Shown in pieces: positions 1-14,559 of a stretch of DNA of 64,000 nucleotides. Location: contig NC_044582.1 of the NCBI RefSeq assembly GCF_901933205.1, forward strand, positions 15,357,820 through 15,421,819, in the 5' to 3' direction. How positions within the stretch are numbered: the first letter of the stretch is position 1; every line of letters starts with the position of its first letter. The translations under genes were made by a program, and so were the position numbers. This DNA comes from Camarhynchus parvulus. Taxonomy: Eukaryota > Chordata > Aves > Passeriformes > Thraupidae. The notes beneath the pieces are model-generated. The model was not told the origin of the DNA and did no database searches. It worked only from the letters and a program-made list of their open reading frames with translations.

Positions 1-3000
1 CCACTTGGGACTCATTAGCTAATTATTTAAAGATTCTAAGGAAAAGCATTTCATAAATACAGCAGTAAATTTCCAGAAGTGTAATTACAGGCTGAACACA
101 CATTTTTTAGCACCTGTGTTATCCACTACATAACCCAATGGCAAAGTACCTTGTGCTGTGCTGTCCCTGCTCTCTGGCAGGTGTGGGGCAGGACAGGAAA
201 CTGCAAGGAAATTGAAAGGGACCATTTTTGGTATTCCCATTTTGGTAACAAAAACAACACAGTCATCTTGGGGTGGTTTAAAATTCTGCCCATAACATAC
301 AGGATCTCAACAATGAAGCACAAAACTTGCACAGGTAAGGGAAGCACAGAGCAGGCAGCCATAACCCAGATTCTTGATCTGGTTTTGTCACTTGACTTTG
401 ATGCTATGGGATCAGCTTCTTACTCAATGTTAGAAAACATTGTTTGCTTATCAGTTACTTCTTCAAGCTACTCTGGAAAAAAAAAAAAAAAAAACATTGC
501 TCTACTGAGCAGGAGAATTCCAAAATAGGATTTCTGACCGACCACTTTGGGAATTGTTACTCAAAAGTAAAAGGTGTCACATCACAGACAGACAAATCTC
601 TCCAGCAGGTCCTGCCTTTCTGCTGGTAACCAGAAAAAATCCAAATCCCAATATGAGTACATAAGCAACACTCCCAGCTATTTTCATTTCCAGACACACC
701 AGGAACTGCATTCCCTTATGCATGAAAATTTCAGAAGTCCCATAAATTGTGCTCCCCACTTCCAGAAGGAATTTCCTCCGTCTTTTCCTGCCCAGTCCTT
801 CATGCCTCCTTGCCTGTGAATCTCAGCCCTCTGTGTTTCTTGCTTTCACAGCCCCTCTCCCTGCTTGGCAGCAGCCCACGTGTGAATCCCCCAAAAAAGG
901 GCTGGGAGGCAGGGGAAGAGACCCCCCTGAGGTACTTACTGATCAGTCAGGAAAAAGGTCTCCCATGGCAGGTTCATCATCTGCTGGATGCTGTTTTCAC
1001 CCCTTGACAGGCTCAAGGAAGCCTCACAGAGCTCTGGGTACTGTTGCAGTGGAAAAGGAGCAAACCTCTAAAGGTCCCACACACCTTCCTGTGGCTGCTC
1101 TACCAGGAGAGGAGAGCAGCAGCCACGAAAAGCTGAAAACTGCTCTTCAGAAAGAGCAAGAGAGGTGTTAACTGGTGTTTCCTTCTCAAGTACTTGGATG
1201 GTCAGAGGATCCTCCTCCCAGCCCCTGTCCCAGCTGAGGGAACCTGTTTCCATGCAGGAGGCTGAACTTCAGACTTTCAGTTCCCAATCTGCCTGTGATG
1301 GATTTTTTTTCTTTTCCTGTTCTTCATTCATGCAAAAGCCTCTTCACGATCATGTAACCACGTGCATGATGGGAAGAGCAAGGGGGAGGGTAAGCGGTGT
1401 AATTTTGATTATGCTTTGAAATGCTCAGGGTTGGAAATGAAGTATGAGATTCCCCCTGCTTCCCCTGCCTCTCTTGAAGGCAATTATGATTGCCTTAAAG
1501 ATGTGAGATCTGTTGAAAGTAACAAATCATTGATTGTTTATTTTCAGGGTAGACAACAACAATCAGCTTTTAATCAGCTTCTCATCACCGCTAGAGAGCT
1601 ATTAACTCTCTTAAAAATAATTAGAAAACAGAAAAGAAAAATCTTCTCCAATTATTTTCATCCAGGAAACTGAGATTTTATGGTGGAAAAAAAAAACCAC
1701 ACCTCAAGATTCACAGGAAAAAAAAAAAGTTAAAATAATGGCACATTAAATTCTCTCTTTTAGCAATGAGGTACCATTTGCCAGAAGCTGGATTGTGCTT
1801 CCTGAGTTTGTTTGAGGTTATGGATATTGGCACCTGAATAAAAGCAGTATTTTCAGTCACTTTGGGCAGACACTCAGATATTTCTGCTGAATATTTTTCT
1901 GTAAGGAAATAGATTGCATGAGTCTTCCATTTCTCTGATTTCTGACTGTTCACAGAACCTTGGCTTTCAGATTCCCACAGCACACATGTTTTTTCCATTT
2001 TGGAGTAAATAGTCTGTGAATTTCTGTCCTGGGGGAAACAGGACTCAAACTTGACTACAATAAAGAGAGCAACCTCCAAATTTCAATTATATTGGAATTA
2101 GCAACAGGTATGAAACATCACAAATATCACTTTTTGTGATTTCAGATGGGCAACTGAATAGTCTTTTCAACTCATGTACAACTTTTCAGAAGCTTCTCCT
2201 ACCAAAAATGCCATTAAAATATCCCCTCAATGTGCCTCATTTACTACTACCATACAGAGTTTTTATAGTACACTGCTTGTGACTCAAATGGAACTCCAAT
2301 AAAATTATCCACGAGCACTTTGCAGGGTCCTGAGACAGCTGCTGCTCTCCTGCCCAGCAGGTATTTGCCTTTCAGGCGATGCTCAGGCAGCTCCTGGCTG
2401 TTCCTGGGGTGCAGTTACACAACAAGGAGCCTTTGGCAAGAGGCTGGGGCACAGACAGGTTTTGTCACTGTCACATTGCAGGGAACCTGCCCTCCAAAAG
2501 AGTAATGGACTGCAAATCCTTGATGGACTCTACGGGAGAGCTCTCTAAAGAGTGTGTGAGTGCTCAGCTAATTAAGTTCTCCCCCACCAAGACCCCAGTG
2601 GCTGTGTCTTTTTATTTTACTTTCTCTATTGCCCATTGGAGATGAATTGTGATTACTTTAAAAAGGGATTCCTCTTGTCCATTGATCAGTGTTGTACCCA
2701 CTTGACCTACTAGTGTCTCTTTAAAGATTGATGAACTGGAACACAAAAGTGGAACTCTCTCAGTTTAACTGTTCCCACCTGAGTTTCCTGCCCTGTGAGA
2801 GAGGTTTTTGAAGAGGCCCATGGAGTGCTTGCACCATTGGTTCAAATTCCAGGGTTATTGCACACAGAATTTCCATGGCCTGGCAACAGGCAAGGCAGCA
2901 AAGACAGTCGCAGGAGTGGTTTGCATTAAAAACTGCTTTCATTAAAAATGTGCTACATCTCAGGACCAGAGCAGGAATGTAAGTCTTCTGCTTCAGTACT

Positions 3001-6000
3001 GGTTCATTAATTAGATGAGAAACAGCAACACTAATTTAAAGAAAAATATGGAAAAAATTACTTACTGGATTTATGTTTTCCTCTCACCAACTGAAACCCC
3101 TCCTTGCAAATGACAAATTCTTTGGCTAAGATTAGCAAGAGAGGCTGCAGGCAGCCAAACCTTCACTCACCAGAGGGTACCACCACATCCAAAAAGGAAG
3201 ATATATAAATTTAATTTATAGCTATGCCTTGCACTAAATAAACCCCACACGTTTTCACATAGTGATATACTGCCAATTTAATCTAATAAATCATTTTTAA
3301 ACCATGGATGAAGCCCTGTCCACCTCTATCCTCCCTTAAAATTGACAGACAATGGCAAAAATTCACTTCTCTGCTCAGAAATTGTCTGGTGAGCCAAACC
3401 CAAAGGACATTTTCCAGAGAGTGCAATCACCCTTATTTTACCTTCCTGGTCCTTTTTCTTTCTCTAGGCTGATGGCTTTGAGCAAGTAGAATAGCTAGTT
3501 AGGTATTTATTTGTCCAGTTTCATTCAGATTGCATGATTTTGAGGAGTACTTGCGAGTATAAAATGTCTTGTAGCAGCTGTGTGTCAGAAAGACAGAAGA
3601 ACCCTCTTGGAACACTGATATTGCTGCATAAACCAGAATAAATGGCCAGTAGAGAGTATGGTTTATCATTTTAAATTATTTTTACTCTCCAGCCAAAGAC
3701 AGTTGGTTTCTTAAGCCATGATTTTATCCTTTCTAATTTGACTTCTCAATTGTACCAGAATTCTTAATTATTTCGCTGCTTGCAACAGCACCATCCAATT
3801 TATCACCTGAGAACAGCAGCATAGCATAAATAATCTATTGCCTTTTTAACCTGAAGGTCTCAGCATTTAGTCTTCAAGAATATGAAAAATTTCTAATTCA
3901 ATAATGGAATGTTCCTGTGACTGTCACCCTAAGTGGAAAGTATTGCTTTCTGAAGTTTCCTGTTCTCCTCTCAGGAGAAGTCAGCGGAGCTCTCTGAAGC
4001 TCAAGCCCAGCTTAAGCTCCATTCCAACAGCCTGGAAACAGCTGGAGGTTGTCTGGGATGCCCTGGAGATCTCACCCTGGTCACTCGCGTCCTGAGGTCC
4101 CAAAACACAGAACCACAGCCAGGTCCTGGCTGTGTGTTGAACAGCGTTGAACAAAAACCATGAGTGAAAGGGAAAATCCAGAGGTTGCTCCCCTGGCACA
4201 CAGGACCAGGAACAATCTCTGCTGTAAATTTCAATGATCTTGCAATACGAGCAGGATTTAAAAATAAAAAATTCTCTAAAATCTGCCATGTAATAAAAAT
4301 ACAGACAATTAATTTTTCTTGGTTCTTATTTACATTTTTGGTTCTGAAAGTCTTGTTCTGGACAACAAACACTGACTCCCATCCATTACTCCTAATGGAG
4401 CAAGACCCACAGTGTGGAACAGTGTTTGTTACTCATCTCAGAGACACAAATATTACATTTGCCCAAGAGCTGAAGTGAGATTAAATTAATAAAACAAGGT
4501 AAAACAAAGTCAAGCCTGAAGCACCAGAGTATCTCAGCACTTTGCTGTTTGGCAGGGCATTGGTGGGTGGAGCAGAAAGAGTAAAATTTGCTGCCCAAAT
4601 CTCACTTTACTGTCAAGCCATCCTGAGGGAGGTCTATAGAGACATCCTGCTCAAATCTGTCCTGTGTGCCAAGCAGTGATTTACCAGAGATCTGACAAAG
4701 CCTCCCCAGCCCCTTCCTATCACAAGTATGGCCCACCTACAAGCTGCCCCTTTTTCTCAGCACACAGGACAGCCCCGAGTTAGGAGAAGGCAAAATCTGC
4801 AGATCTCTGTGAAGCACATCTGTCCTAGCCTAGAAACCAGAGATGTCTGAAAAAGACAGGAATAACTGAACTCCACCCCAGCCACTGGACAATGCATTTG
4901 CCACAGAAAGGCAGTGACCCAAGGGCCTGAGGCAGAAGCTCAGCCATGCTTGGCAAATGATGCATTTGTAGCTGCACTGAGATTGGAGATTCAAGCTTGA
5001 AAACCAGCAGGACTCGTGAGTCCCCTGGAATCCAAGCATGAGGACTGTGAAGGCCTAATTCCAGGTGCAGAGCCATGCACAGCATTATTCCCTCCAGGGA
5101 ATCACCTGGGACTGGTGTGGGTGCCTGCTCCATTAATACAAGACTGAAAAAAACCCTGAGTGTGAGACACAGAGGAGCCCTTCCAGCAGCAGGCTGTTTG
5201 TCTCCTCCTTTAATAACACCACATCTTAATAGAGCAGCTCCTCCTCCCAGCTCCTCCTCTGCCCTGTGCACCCTGATGGTGCCTCCTGGATATTAAAAGC
5301 AGCGTTGGATGAGAGACGGAGGCCCCGAGCCGTCCCTTTTCTCATCATGTATAATTTGTAAAGCTAGTCAAAAAATAGCAAGCAATCGAGGCTGGAATTT
5401 TGCCAGCTGGGATATTCATAGCACATGTGATCAAACAGCAGAATTTGCCAGTCACTGGAAAAACAATCAGGCTCTGTAACCTGACTTCACCGCCGAGGAC
5501 AGAGCTGTAAACATCACTATTGATCAGGGCAGAGCTATTTTCATCAGGCTGCGCTGCTCTGGACATTAAACATCTGCAGAGTCAACACCTACACTGCTGA
5601 AGTTAGGGCAGATAGCTCCAAGAATTTAACAATCTGAGACATGAGTGATTTTCAAAAGAATTAGCAGCCAAAGACACTATGAAATTACACTGAAAATTGG
5701 AGAAAAAGATATCGTAAATGGATTTTATGTAAAACTCTGGGTTATGGTACAGCTTATTGACATATACAACAAATTAAAACAGCTAATTCATCTTACTACC
5801 TTCCACTGATAATTTTTTAATTAAGTTACTTATCTTTATCTACATATTTAAGAATGTAGGTCTTTCATTATTCATCTCTTAAAGAAAATCAATGTTGTCC
5901 TGATTTGCTACAGCTCAAACAAGGGAGCAGTATTATCTGTGCTAGGACTGACTAATAGAAAAAAAAATTCATTAACTTTATTAGCAAGCCCTAAGAAAAT

Positions 6001-9000
6001 GCTATTGAACACATTTTCATACTCCAAAAAGTCTGAATTATGAACCAAAAGCTTAATAGTGTTCAGTGTGACTAAAAGAGGCATCATGATTTTTTTTAAA
6101 TGCTTATAAAGATAAAAGGAAAAGGTACAAAATTATTGAAACAGTCTAATGAAATGGTTTAGAAAGTTCAGCCCTAATTCTGGATTACATTATAAAACCA
6201 CTAGCAAAAAATCTTTATATTCTCAGGTTTATTATTTATTAATTATTATTCTCTGTTTTCTTTATTACTGAGACTGGAAGCTCATCTGTAGCACTCGTTA
6301 GATGCAGTGTCTAAATGCTTATCCACTACACAGTTTTGAAATATTTGCACATCAAAACAGACTCTGGTTTTATACTGGGGATTCTAAAGCTTTATAAAAG
6401 GCACTGTGAAAGGAGTAAACTTTGAATCTCCATTTCTGGAGGAAACAGACCTTTTCTAGTCATCTAGAGTGTCCTTTTCTTCTCAAGGTGACCTTAAGTT
6501 TCAGATTTGTGAAATGGTTTCCCCTTGTGTTCAGTCCTACAGTGTAATAAGTTTTAAAAATGACTATTTATCTTCTTTAATATATTAGTCATATACAGCG
6601 GGAGAAGCCTCTGTGGGGATTTTTGCTATCGGGTTTGCTCAAGCCCAAGTCAATGCTGATTTACAAAACATAACTTACCCTTAGTAACAAACAATCATGG
6701 ATATATTTATTGGAATAACATCTTGCCATTCTGCTCCAGCAGTGTGTTTTGTTTATCAGTTCCAGTGCTGCAGATTGGGGGATATTTACAGTGACCAAGG
6801 CAATTTGAAAGTAATGCTTTTATGTTGCCCATCTTATTACAATTTTACAAGCCTGAATCGCTGGCATTTGGCAAAACAAATAGATGGTTCTGAAAAATGT
6901 TAATGACATGCAAATTAGCCAGGCAGGTATAAGTTATATTTATGCCAGGGAAGTGAGAATTGGTGCATTGCTCAGAAACTGCCCATTGCAGAAGTTATAT
7001 TTAATGAAGTTTAAAATTTTTTAGATTTTGCCTTGCTAATCATGACCTCGGCTGCCTGCACCATGTAATGACAATAATGAATAAACATGCTGTGCTTATG
7101 AAGAACTAGAACCTAACAAGCTGATCAATTGTTAATTCTATAAAGTGACTAAAACGTGTCTCCACTATCAATAAGTAAATCAGCTTCTATTTGCAGTACT
7201 AATACACCTTGTACATATCCTCCAGCTATCCTGCCCTTCTCTGTAATAATGTAATTATCAGTTTGGTCATATTTAAGTACAACCTGAATGAGATTTGATG
7301 TTATTTTTGTCTTGAGGGCAGAAAAATAGGAGGAAAAATTGTTTGGGTATTTAAAGAGACACAACACATTTATTTGGAGGATGCAGATTTTCCACTTGCC
7401 CTCCAATTAGTTATAGAAAATTATTCGTTTGAAAGCCAATTATTTTACAGCATTATTCTTAAATCATTCAGGCTATTATCAGACAGATATTCCAGAGAAG
7501 AAGGCCTTTTTATTATTAAAGCCCTTTTGCTCTAAGCCTCTGTAACAAAGACTTTAAACAAAAGACAACAGTGCTCATTAACTGTAACAGAAGATGTTTC
7601 TTCTGTTGGGGAAAAAAAAGCATTTAAAATAAGACTAATTTGGCTTTATTCAGGCTTTATTTTTCCTCTTACATGAGGAAAACACAGAAGGTTGATCAGA
7701 TCTTTAGCCATAATACAATTATGTTTATTCCAACTATGCTAATTGCCAAGAGGTGACTGTCTCCGCTACATTCCAAGCAAGATTTAGCAGTAATAGTTTA
7801 TCCACTGCTGAAGAACATGTTCAAGAAAAAGGATGCTTAACACATGCAAAACCCAGGAGTTTTGCTTGAATTATGTGTTTTCCTTCCCATTTGTAGAGCT
7901 GTCTGCAAAGACACTGGGAGGAAGCAGCTCCCTGTTCATCCACCTAAAACCACCCCCCACCTCAGTCTGGGGTGCAGCCAGTGAGGAAACCTCACCTGGA
8001 GCATTTCACAGGTGAGTGATACACACTGGAGGGTGAGTAATTGTATTTAAAGTGGCTGCACTAATTGTATTTGAAGTGGCTGCCCCTTTTTCAGAGTTAC
8101 AAACAGTAATTATTATTAATGTTTACAGATTCTGTGGCTATTCTTCTGTTGTTAAACCAAAATATATATCACAAAAATACATTAGAAATAGTGCAAGGAG
8201 GAAATGTTCTGGAGGGAAATGCTCTTAAGTGTGTGGATATGCTCAACAAACCAATTAATTTCTAACACTTAACCAAGTGTCGTTTCTCAGGTGGAAGGTT
8301 ACACTCATTCTGTCCCACTTCACCCCAGATCCATCTCTCCATGACAATTTGGTGTAGAAAAGGAGGGATAGTCCTTTTTACCTGCTAATCTCTTAAATTA
8401 CAGAATCAGCACAGTTTTTTAAAAGGTATTTGAACTAACAAAGTTTTGTGCTTTCAGTGGTCCCTGAACAGAAACAGATCTGTTAGTAAACAAAAGCAGA
8501 ATTAATCATTTCAGCAGCACACCAAAAATACAGGGATAGTTTAGTACTAAAATAATTATTTTGCTTTTTCCTCCTTCAGCCTCAGTTAAGCCCATATACC
8601 ACATAACTGGCAGGTATTTCCACAGTTAAACTCTTACCCCAGTAGTACTTTGCAGTTAAATAACCCAATTTCAATTACTCTGTGATGTGCTTCCAAACAA
8701 TGAGATTAACTCAGAGCTTCAGAGGCACTGTTTAAGTGGGTAGTGTAACAGGAGTGCTCACACATGACAGTCTCTCTGTATTCCACAAAATAACTATTCC
8801 TTTCTGAGACTCTGTGGCCTGGTTTATGTGCAGGTCCTCTCACTGCTGTAGATCTGTGTTTGGGGAAATTTTCATAGCACTTGACTTCTAACCACGGTGC
8901 TTTAGAGCCACTAAACTGGCAGTGCTCAGCACAGTGACACAGCCAGCACCAGAGAGCCAGGATCAGGCTTTTACACCTGCCTGGATCCAAGCTGAGCCAA

Positions 9001-9360
9001 TTCTAGTTGCATCCCAGTTTTCCTTGAGGAGGAAGCAATGCCCCAGAGCAAGGCAGCCACAACACTTCTGCCATTAAAACTACAAAGATTTCCTTCACAC
9101 TCTCTTACTTTTTCTAGGAATAAAGGGGTGGGTGTCCTGAGTACAGTCCTGGCATTGCCACAGACCCTGGCACTGGCCAGAGGAGGAGATAACAGCAAAG
9201 AGGAAGAGATGAGCCCTCCTTTCTCCCTAGTAACGCTGCCTGCTGAGCATTTGCCAGGAAATGGGAAGGAAACCAGCAAGGAACATGGGCTCCTGAATGC
9301 CCAGTGAAGAGACCATCACCAGCAACCAGAGCTTCTCTATTTTCTTTTCAGAATTATCCA
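1..9360. other. Gene-free stretch, presumed TAFA4 first intron (part 1)
   Basis: No coding exon, RNA gene or clear mobile element is recognised here. Open frames are short, lack splice context and resemble no family I know. The sequence is mostly AT-rich, with homopolymer runs (for example A-runs at 480-493 and 1715-1727). A 24-bp tandem duplication lies at 8038-8085. I looked on the minus strand for the TAFA4 signal-peptide exon and the cysteine-rich exons and did not find them. Assignment to the TAFA4 intron rests on synteny and on the CpG island at 14.5-15.5 kb. Confidence 0.4.
8038..8085. repeat. Tandem duplication of a 24-bp unit
   Basis: Two adjacent copies of a 24-bp unit (taattgtattt[a/g]aagtggc...) differ only at single positions. 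It is a small local duplication with no recognised function. Confidence 0.7.
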
Positions 9361-9645
9361 AGAATCATGGAATGGTATGGGCTGAAAGGGAACTTAGAGT
9401 TCCAAACCCCACCCCAGCATGGGCAGGGACACCTTCCACTAACCCAGGTTGCTCCAAGCCCCATCCAGCCTGGTCTTGGAACTTGCAGGAATGGGGCAGC
9501 CGCAGCTTCTCTGGGTACCCTGTGCCAGGGCTTCACCACCCTTACTGTGAAGAATTTCTTCTCAATTTTCAAACTAAACCTGTTCTCTTTCATTTTAAAG
9601 CCATTCCCCCTCTCCCTATTACTACAAGCCCCTGTAAATTATAGG
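9361..9645 (-). mobile_element. CR1 LINE fragment, 3' end
   Basis: The left edge begins AGAATCATGGAATGG, the reverse complement of the conserved CR1 3' terminus. It continues through the CR1 landmarks in reverse order: the block around 'caccttccacta', the 'ccaagccccatccagcctgg' block, and the reverse complement of the 'tcactgtgag' motif. The element is therefore a 5'-truncated CR1 in minus orientation, about 285 bp long. No reverse transcriptase remains. It is typical avian repeat material with no coding content. Confidence 0.8.
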
Positions 9646-12600
9646 GAACAGAGTCCCAAAGACAAATTTAAGCAGGGCACATTCACCCCCCTACTTGTGT
9701 CATAGAACCATATTTCCATTAAAGAACTCAACCACACCTGTTTAATAGTTTAAACATAACAAGAAGTTTCATTTAGGAGTCCAAGCTAAGTTAATTTTGC
9801 CAGGAAATTGTAATACGGATGCATTACATTAAATTCTGAAACGTGGCATTTCTCTTCCTGTCTCCAGCATTATTAGCATCTTACAGTGGCTTGAATTAAA
9901 AAAGAAACATTTATTTTATCACCCTGATACCAGCCCGCTGCAATATAACATTTTTGAAACAGGGAAATATCACAGCTTGGCATCATAAATTCAACACTGC
10001 AACAAGATAAATCCTTCCCATTAATGTAAACCACTGTACTTCCCAATATATCTGCATCTGCAACACACTTGTGTTTGCTGACTATCATAAACACACATAA
10101 CTCTCAGTGAATAATGGAAGCAGCAGGAAAATCCGAGGGTAACTGCTCTCCAGACTGAAGCAGCCACAGCCTGGTCCTACAAACAGATTCACTCATGCAG
10201 GGATGTTCCTGCTTGTGTTCAACAGCATAAAATACCATCGTCCTCACCACTGGAATCCACACAGCACAGGAAAGGACATCGAGGCACTGCCGCTCCTTAA
10301 TTACACATGCACAGAATGGATGCTGGAAGCTTTACTAACTTGCAATATATATACATCCCAGAGATGCACAAAGGAGAGGTTGGGTGCCCTATCAATTAAG
10401 AATTTCTGGATTTCTCACTTAATACTTAAGGCGACAATGAATTGACACAGCAAAAAAAAAAAAAAAAAAAAACTTAATTTTTGTTGAAAAGAAAAATCAC
10501 TTAGTGCTTCCTACAACTACTCAATTTCCACCTTTTCCCCTTTACACTGAGATCAACACTCTGGAACTTGCTCCAAATGGGAATTTGGCACGCAGTTTAG
10601 GAAATGCAAACACATGAATTAATAACCTGAATTATGCAAATACGAACCTGAAATTTGCAATTTGTTTTAAAAAGCTGAAAGAACTCCCCTTAATTGGTTT
10701 ATCCATGTCTAGGCATTACTCAAATGATTTTGGTTTAGCAGTTAGCAGCCTCTTGCAGGCTCAGAAAAAAAGCCTACAAATACTTTAAGAGTTAAAGCAC
10801 TGAGTTCTGCTCTCTCCTTTATAAGGAGGAGGTTTGTTGCTTCCAGAACCAGAAAGTCCAAGCTGATTCCATGTTCTTCAGCTCAAAAGGATGTAGCACA
10901 TGACTGAGTCATGCTAGGCAAGAGGCTGGAGAACAAAAAAGGGGCAAGAGCTCTGCACTGATGGTTGAGGAGTAAATTCTTTACCCACCTTTTACCATCC
11001 TGTAACACCAAGGGTGGGATTGCTGCCCCTTAATGTATTTATCCTTGTTCTACCTCACAGCGCATGTAGCACAGCTGCTGTGGAAGGAGGGAGAAAACTT
11101 GTACTGGTGCTGTGCAGAGGGAAATATCCTTCTAGGAGAAAGACCTGACCCCAGCAGAGTTTTTATTCACAGATGTTCCCTGTAAAGTGTAACTGAAATT
11201 GAAACACCACAGAAAGGGGAATAAAAACAACAGGTCACCTTTGGAGTCACGGAGATACCCCGTGCTACTTTCCCTCATTTGAGCTTTACTCTGGCCCTGT
11301 TGTACCAAGTCTGAGAAAATCAGCCTTTCAGCTCACAGCCTTTCCAAAATAACTGCTGGAAAATATAAAATAGAGCAAAACGGGTGAAACCCGCAGCCCT
11401 TTGTTCCTCCTCACAAGCCTCTTCAGAATAGCAAAGAGGCTTCGGTGCCAGAGTCTGACAGAATCCTGTCCTTGCAAGCACTCAGGATGCTCTGGCACTG
11501 CAAAGCAGCTCAGCCCCAGCTGCCTGACCCCAGGTGAGAGTGAGCTGTGATCTCCTGATCTGCAGGGCTGGCACCGGCTTCAAAGCAGCTGCCTGCGTGA
11601 TGGTTATCACATTTTCAAAGGGGAAAAGAGATGCTGAAGGAGTTCTACTAGACCTTGAGAAAAGGAGTCCCAGGGCCATAAACTCTGAGAAGAGAGACAA
11701 GGAAAATCCAATACTTCAGATGAAAAGTATTTGTATAGGAGAGATCTTTATTCTGAGTGTGCTTCCAAAATCCAGGACAAAACATTATGCTCAAGATTTT
11801 CCTCCAGAGAGTGGAATGAGGCTTAGGACTCAAAGGTGTCTTGCTGCTCCATATTCATATTGCTAGTGAGTTTAAAGGAATAAAAGATTGGTCTTAAAGA
11901 GTTTTAAAATATTGGTTGTCCAAAGAAAACAAATTTTTGCACTCACAAATTCAAGTTTAGTTCTACATTTAGAGCTCATTTTTTCCATGGCCAACTGAGG
12001 TAGGTGGAATTACAAAACCACAATAATTTCAAGGTGTCATAAGAAACTTGATTTTACACAAGGCTGAGAATTTCTTTCCATCAAGTATTTTACTATTGAC
12101 TTCTCCATGTACAATTTTTTCCTAACAGTGGAGGAGTACTGGCCAAATTCTTCCCTTTTCACTCTCAGCCCAGTCCTTAATTGGGAAGCTTTGCCTGAGA
12201 GAGGACAGCAGGTGCTGGCCTTCAGTTAATAAAAGATTGGCATGGGGAGATCAGGGGCTGCTCCCAAGTACCAGTTGCCAATTCAGATCCAACCCAGAGC
12301 AATCACATCTGGAAGGCAGCACAGTTAACACCTGCACCTGAGCTGGGAGACCAGGAGGACTGGTGGATTCTCAGCAATTTATATAAAATTCAGGGAAGTC
12401 CAGGTGAATGTTTTTATGCAATTTAAATAATATTCCCCAATCACCGGAGCTGGAGCAGCCTTCTAAACAGCTGAAGAAAAGGGCCAGGGGAAAAGTGGCA
12501 TGAACCCAGACAATCTCTGCACCCTGGAAAGGCTCTTCAGTGTTGGACTAAAATCTATCACCAAGACTCTTTTTTCCTTTTGCCCGTGTTTTTCTTCAAT

Positions 12601-14500
12601 AATTGGGAGATTTTAGCCATCAGAGTACGTCAAACCTGTACCTTCCCCAAGCACTGAAGTCACTCAGACAAATATATCAAACATCAATATGAAACTAGAA
12701 TGGAAAAAAAAAATCTGCTACAGCATCATCTAAACATAAGACACTAAGTAATAGCATTTTAAAAAAATCTATTTCACACAGATGAAAATCATTACAGTTC
12801 TCTAGAGACCCTCTCTCTCTCTCTGCATCTCCCCATGTCATTTCCTAGCTGGTAAAAATGTGCCACAGGATATCAAAAGACGGTTACGTTCTTCTAATTT
12901 TAATATTCCTCTAATCCAATAATGGCTTGTTTACTGCTTTCTAATTTAAAGGTAATTCATTAGATGTATCCTGTCACGTCTTATTGGCAATGAAGGCGTA
13001 AGGATCTTACACAGAGCTCTGAGGCATGTCAGTCATATTGCTGATCTTCTGTGTGGGTCCCTCAATGCAAAGGGCTATTGATGCAATGGCACTGATAAGG
13101 GACTCTGTGTGTGGGTACACACATACAAAACACAGCCAAAAATATTAAAAGACTTCAGGGGTGAAGTCTGGACCCCAAAATTTATGTTTTAGCGTTGAGA
13201 ATTCTAGCAAACAGAAATAGAAGTGATTTGAGTGCAAATATTTGTGATAGTCACAAAAGGGTTTTGCACAGCCTGTGGGGAAGCCCCTGCCTGACCTGCA
13301 GGGGAATTGGATGGGTCTGCAGCAAATGATGAAGGTTAAGGAAACATTAGACAGAAGAGGCAGCCTGAACTCCAAAATGAACATTTCAGGAGCCAGACCA
13401 TGCCAGGCAACATCTGTTGTGATTCTCCTAAAGCTACCCTGAGTTTTTGAGCAAGCCTAAGGCAAAGGGACAGGAACTGAGGCCGAGGGCTTCAGAGCTG
13501 CTGGACCTTGGAGGCACCAAGGTGAGGGCGAGAGCACAGCAGGAGCCGCTGGCACAGCAGGGCAAGGCTCTTTCCTGCCTCACCAGCCACGGCAGCATCC
13601 CCGGGGCTGCACGGAGCCCCTCCTCACCCCACGGAGTCTGTGCCCACCTCCCCGGGAGCAGCTCCTCTCCGAGCAATCAGGCAGAGGAGAGCAATTCACT
13701 CCAGGTGACAGCACTGTGTGCTCCAACACGCTGCCCGGGCAGCTCTCCAGCCACAAGGCTGGGAACTCTTGGGCTGTTTGCACTCTGCCAGCACCCAGCT
13801 CAGCCGCACCAGCTCCCCCTGTGCCGGGGCACTGATACGCCCATTTTCAATAATCTCTTCCCAAGAAGTGAAACCTGTAACCAACCAGACTAACCACACG
13901 CTTAATGATTTGTTGACTATCTCAAAGCAGGACGCAAGGCTGAGAAACACAGTGACACCGTGCCAGGAGACCTCACCGTCTGCCCAGAGTGGCGTTATTC
14001 CCCGGGAGCACGGCAGGATCACCAGTTTGGAAGCCAGTTCGGGTCAGTACGTGTCCAAACCCATCCCCTCATTGGCTGTCGGTGATGTCATGCCCGTGCA
14101 TTAATCCCCGGTGACTGCAGGTTTAACATCACACGTATCACCCCATCTCTGCTAACGACAATGACCACGCGCCTTGGAGGAAATTACTCGAGCAGAGAAC
14201 AAAGCAACTTGTTGAAACAGGCAAAGTCGCATCTCTTTAAGTGATTATTTCCAGCTTTTCTTTTGTCAGAGTGAAGTTGCTGGGGTCAGGAGATGACACG
14301 TGCCTCGCTGAAAGGAGTGAGTATTGTTAGCGCTCTGTTTTAAAGACAGTAAATCCTCCCACTCAAAAAGGTGGAAGTGCCAATGGTGGGAAACCAACTG
14401 CTCTGGGAAATGAAAGTATCTCAGGAGCTATAAAATCGGTAGCTGAAATTATAAACACTTTTTAAAAGAAAAATAAGAAAAGGGGAAAAATTACATTTAA
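9646..14500. other. Gene-free stretch, presumed TAFA4 first intron (part 2)
   Basis: No exon is recognised. There is a poly-A run at about 10451-10471 and a short CT microsatellite near 12810-12823. Positions 12,860-13,080 are AT-rich and repeat-free and look like candidate conserved non-coding DNA, which cannot be tested without an alignment. From about 13,430 to 14,110 the GC content rises, and overlapping open frames on both strands are a by-product of that composition. Confidence 0.35.
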
Positions 14501-14559
14501 AGAGCAAGCTTGACCCTTTGCTAGAGGCGCCCTGGAGTAACGGGGGCAGTAAATGAATT

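Noticed and set aside
13434..14104. Open frames in the GC-rich patch left of the TAFA4 island
   Set aside because: They are opposite-strand overlapping frames with no splice context or family resemblance.
1..14500. TAFA4 coding exons (signal peptide and cysteine-rich exons) sought on the minus strand
   Set aside because: No stretch encoding the expected signal-peptide or CCNK/WWCH-type motifs was found, so they probably lie left of the window.
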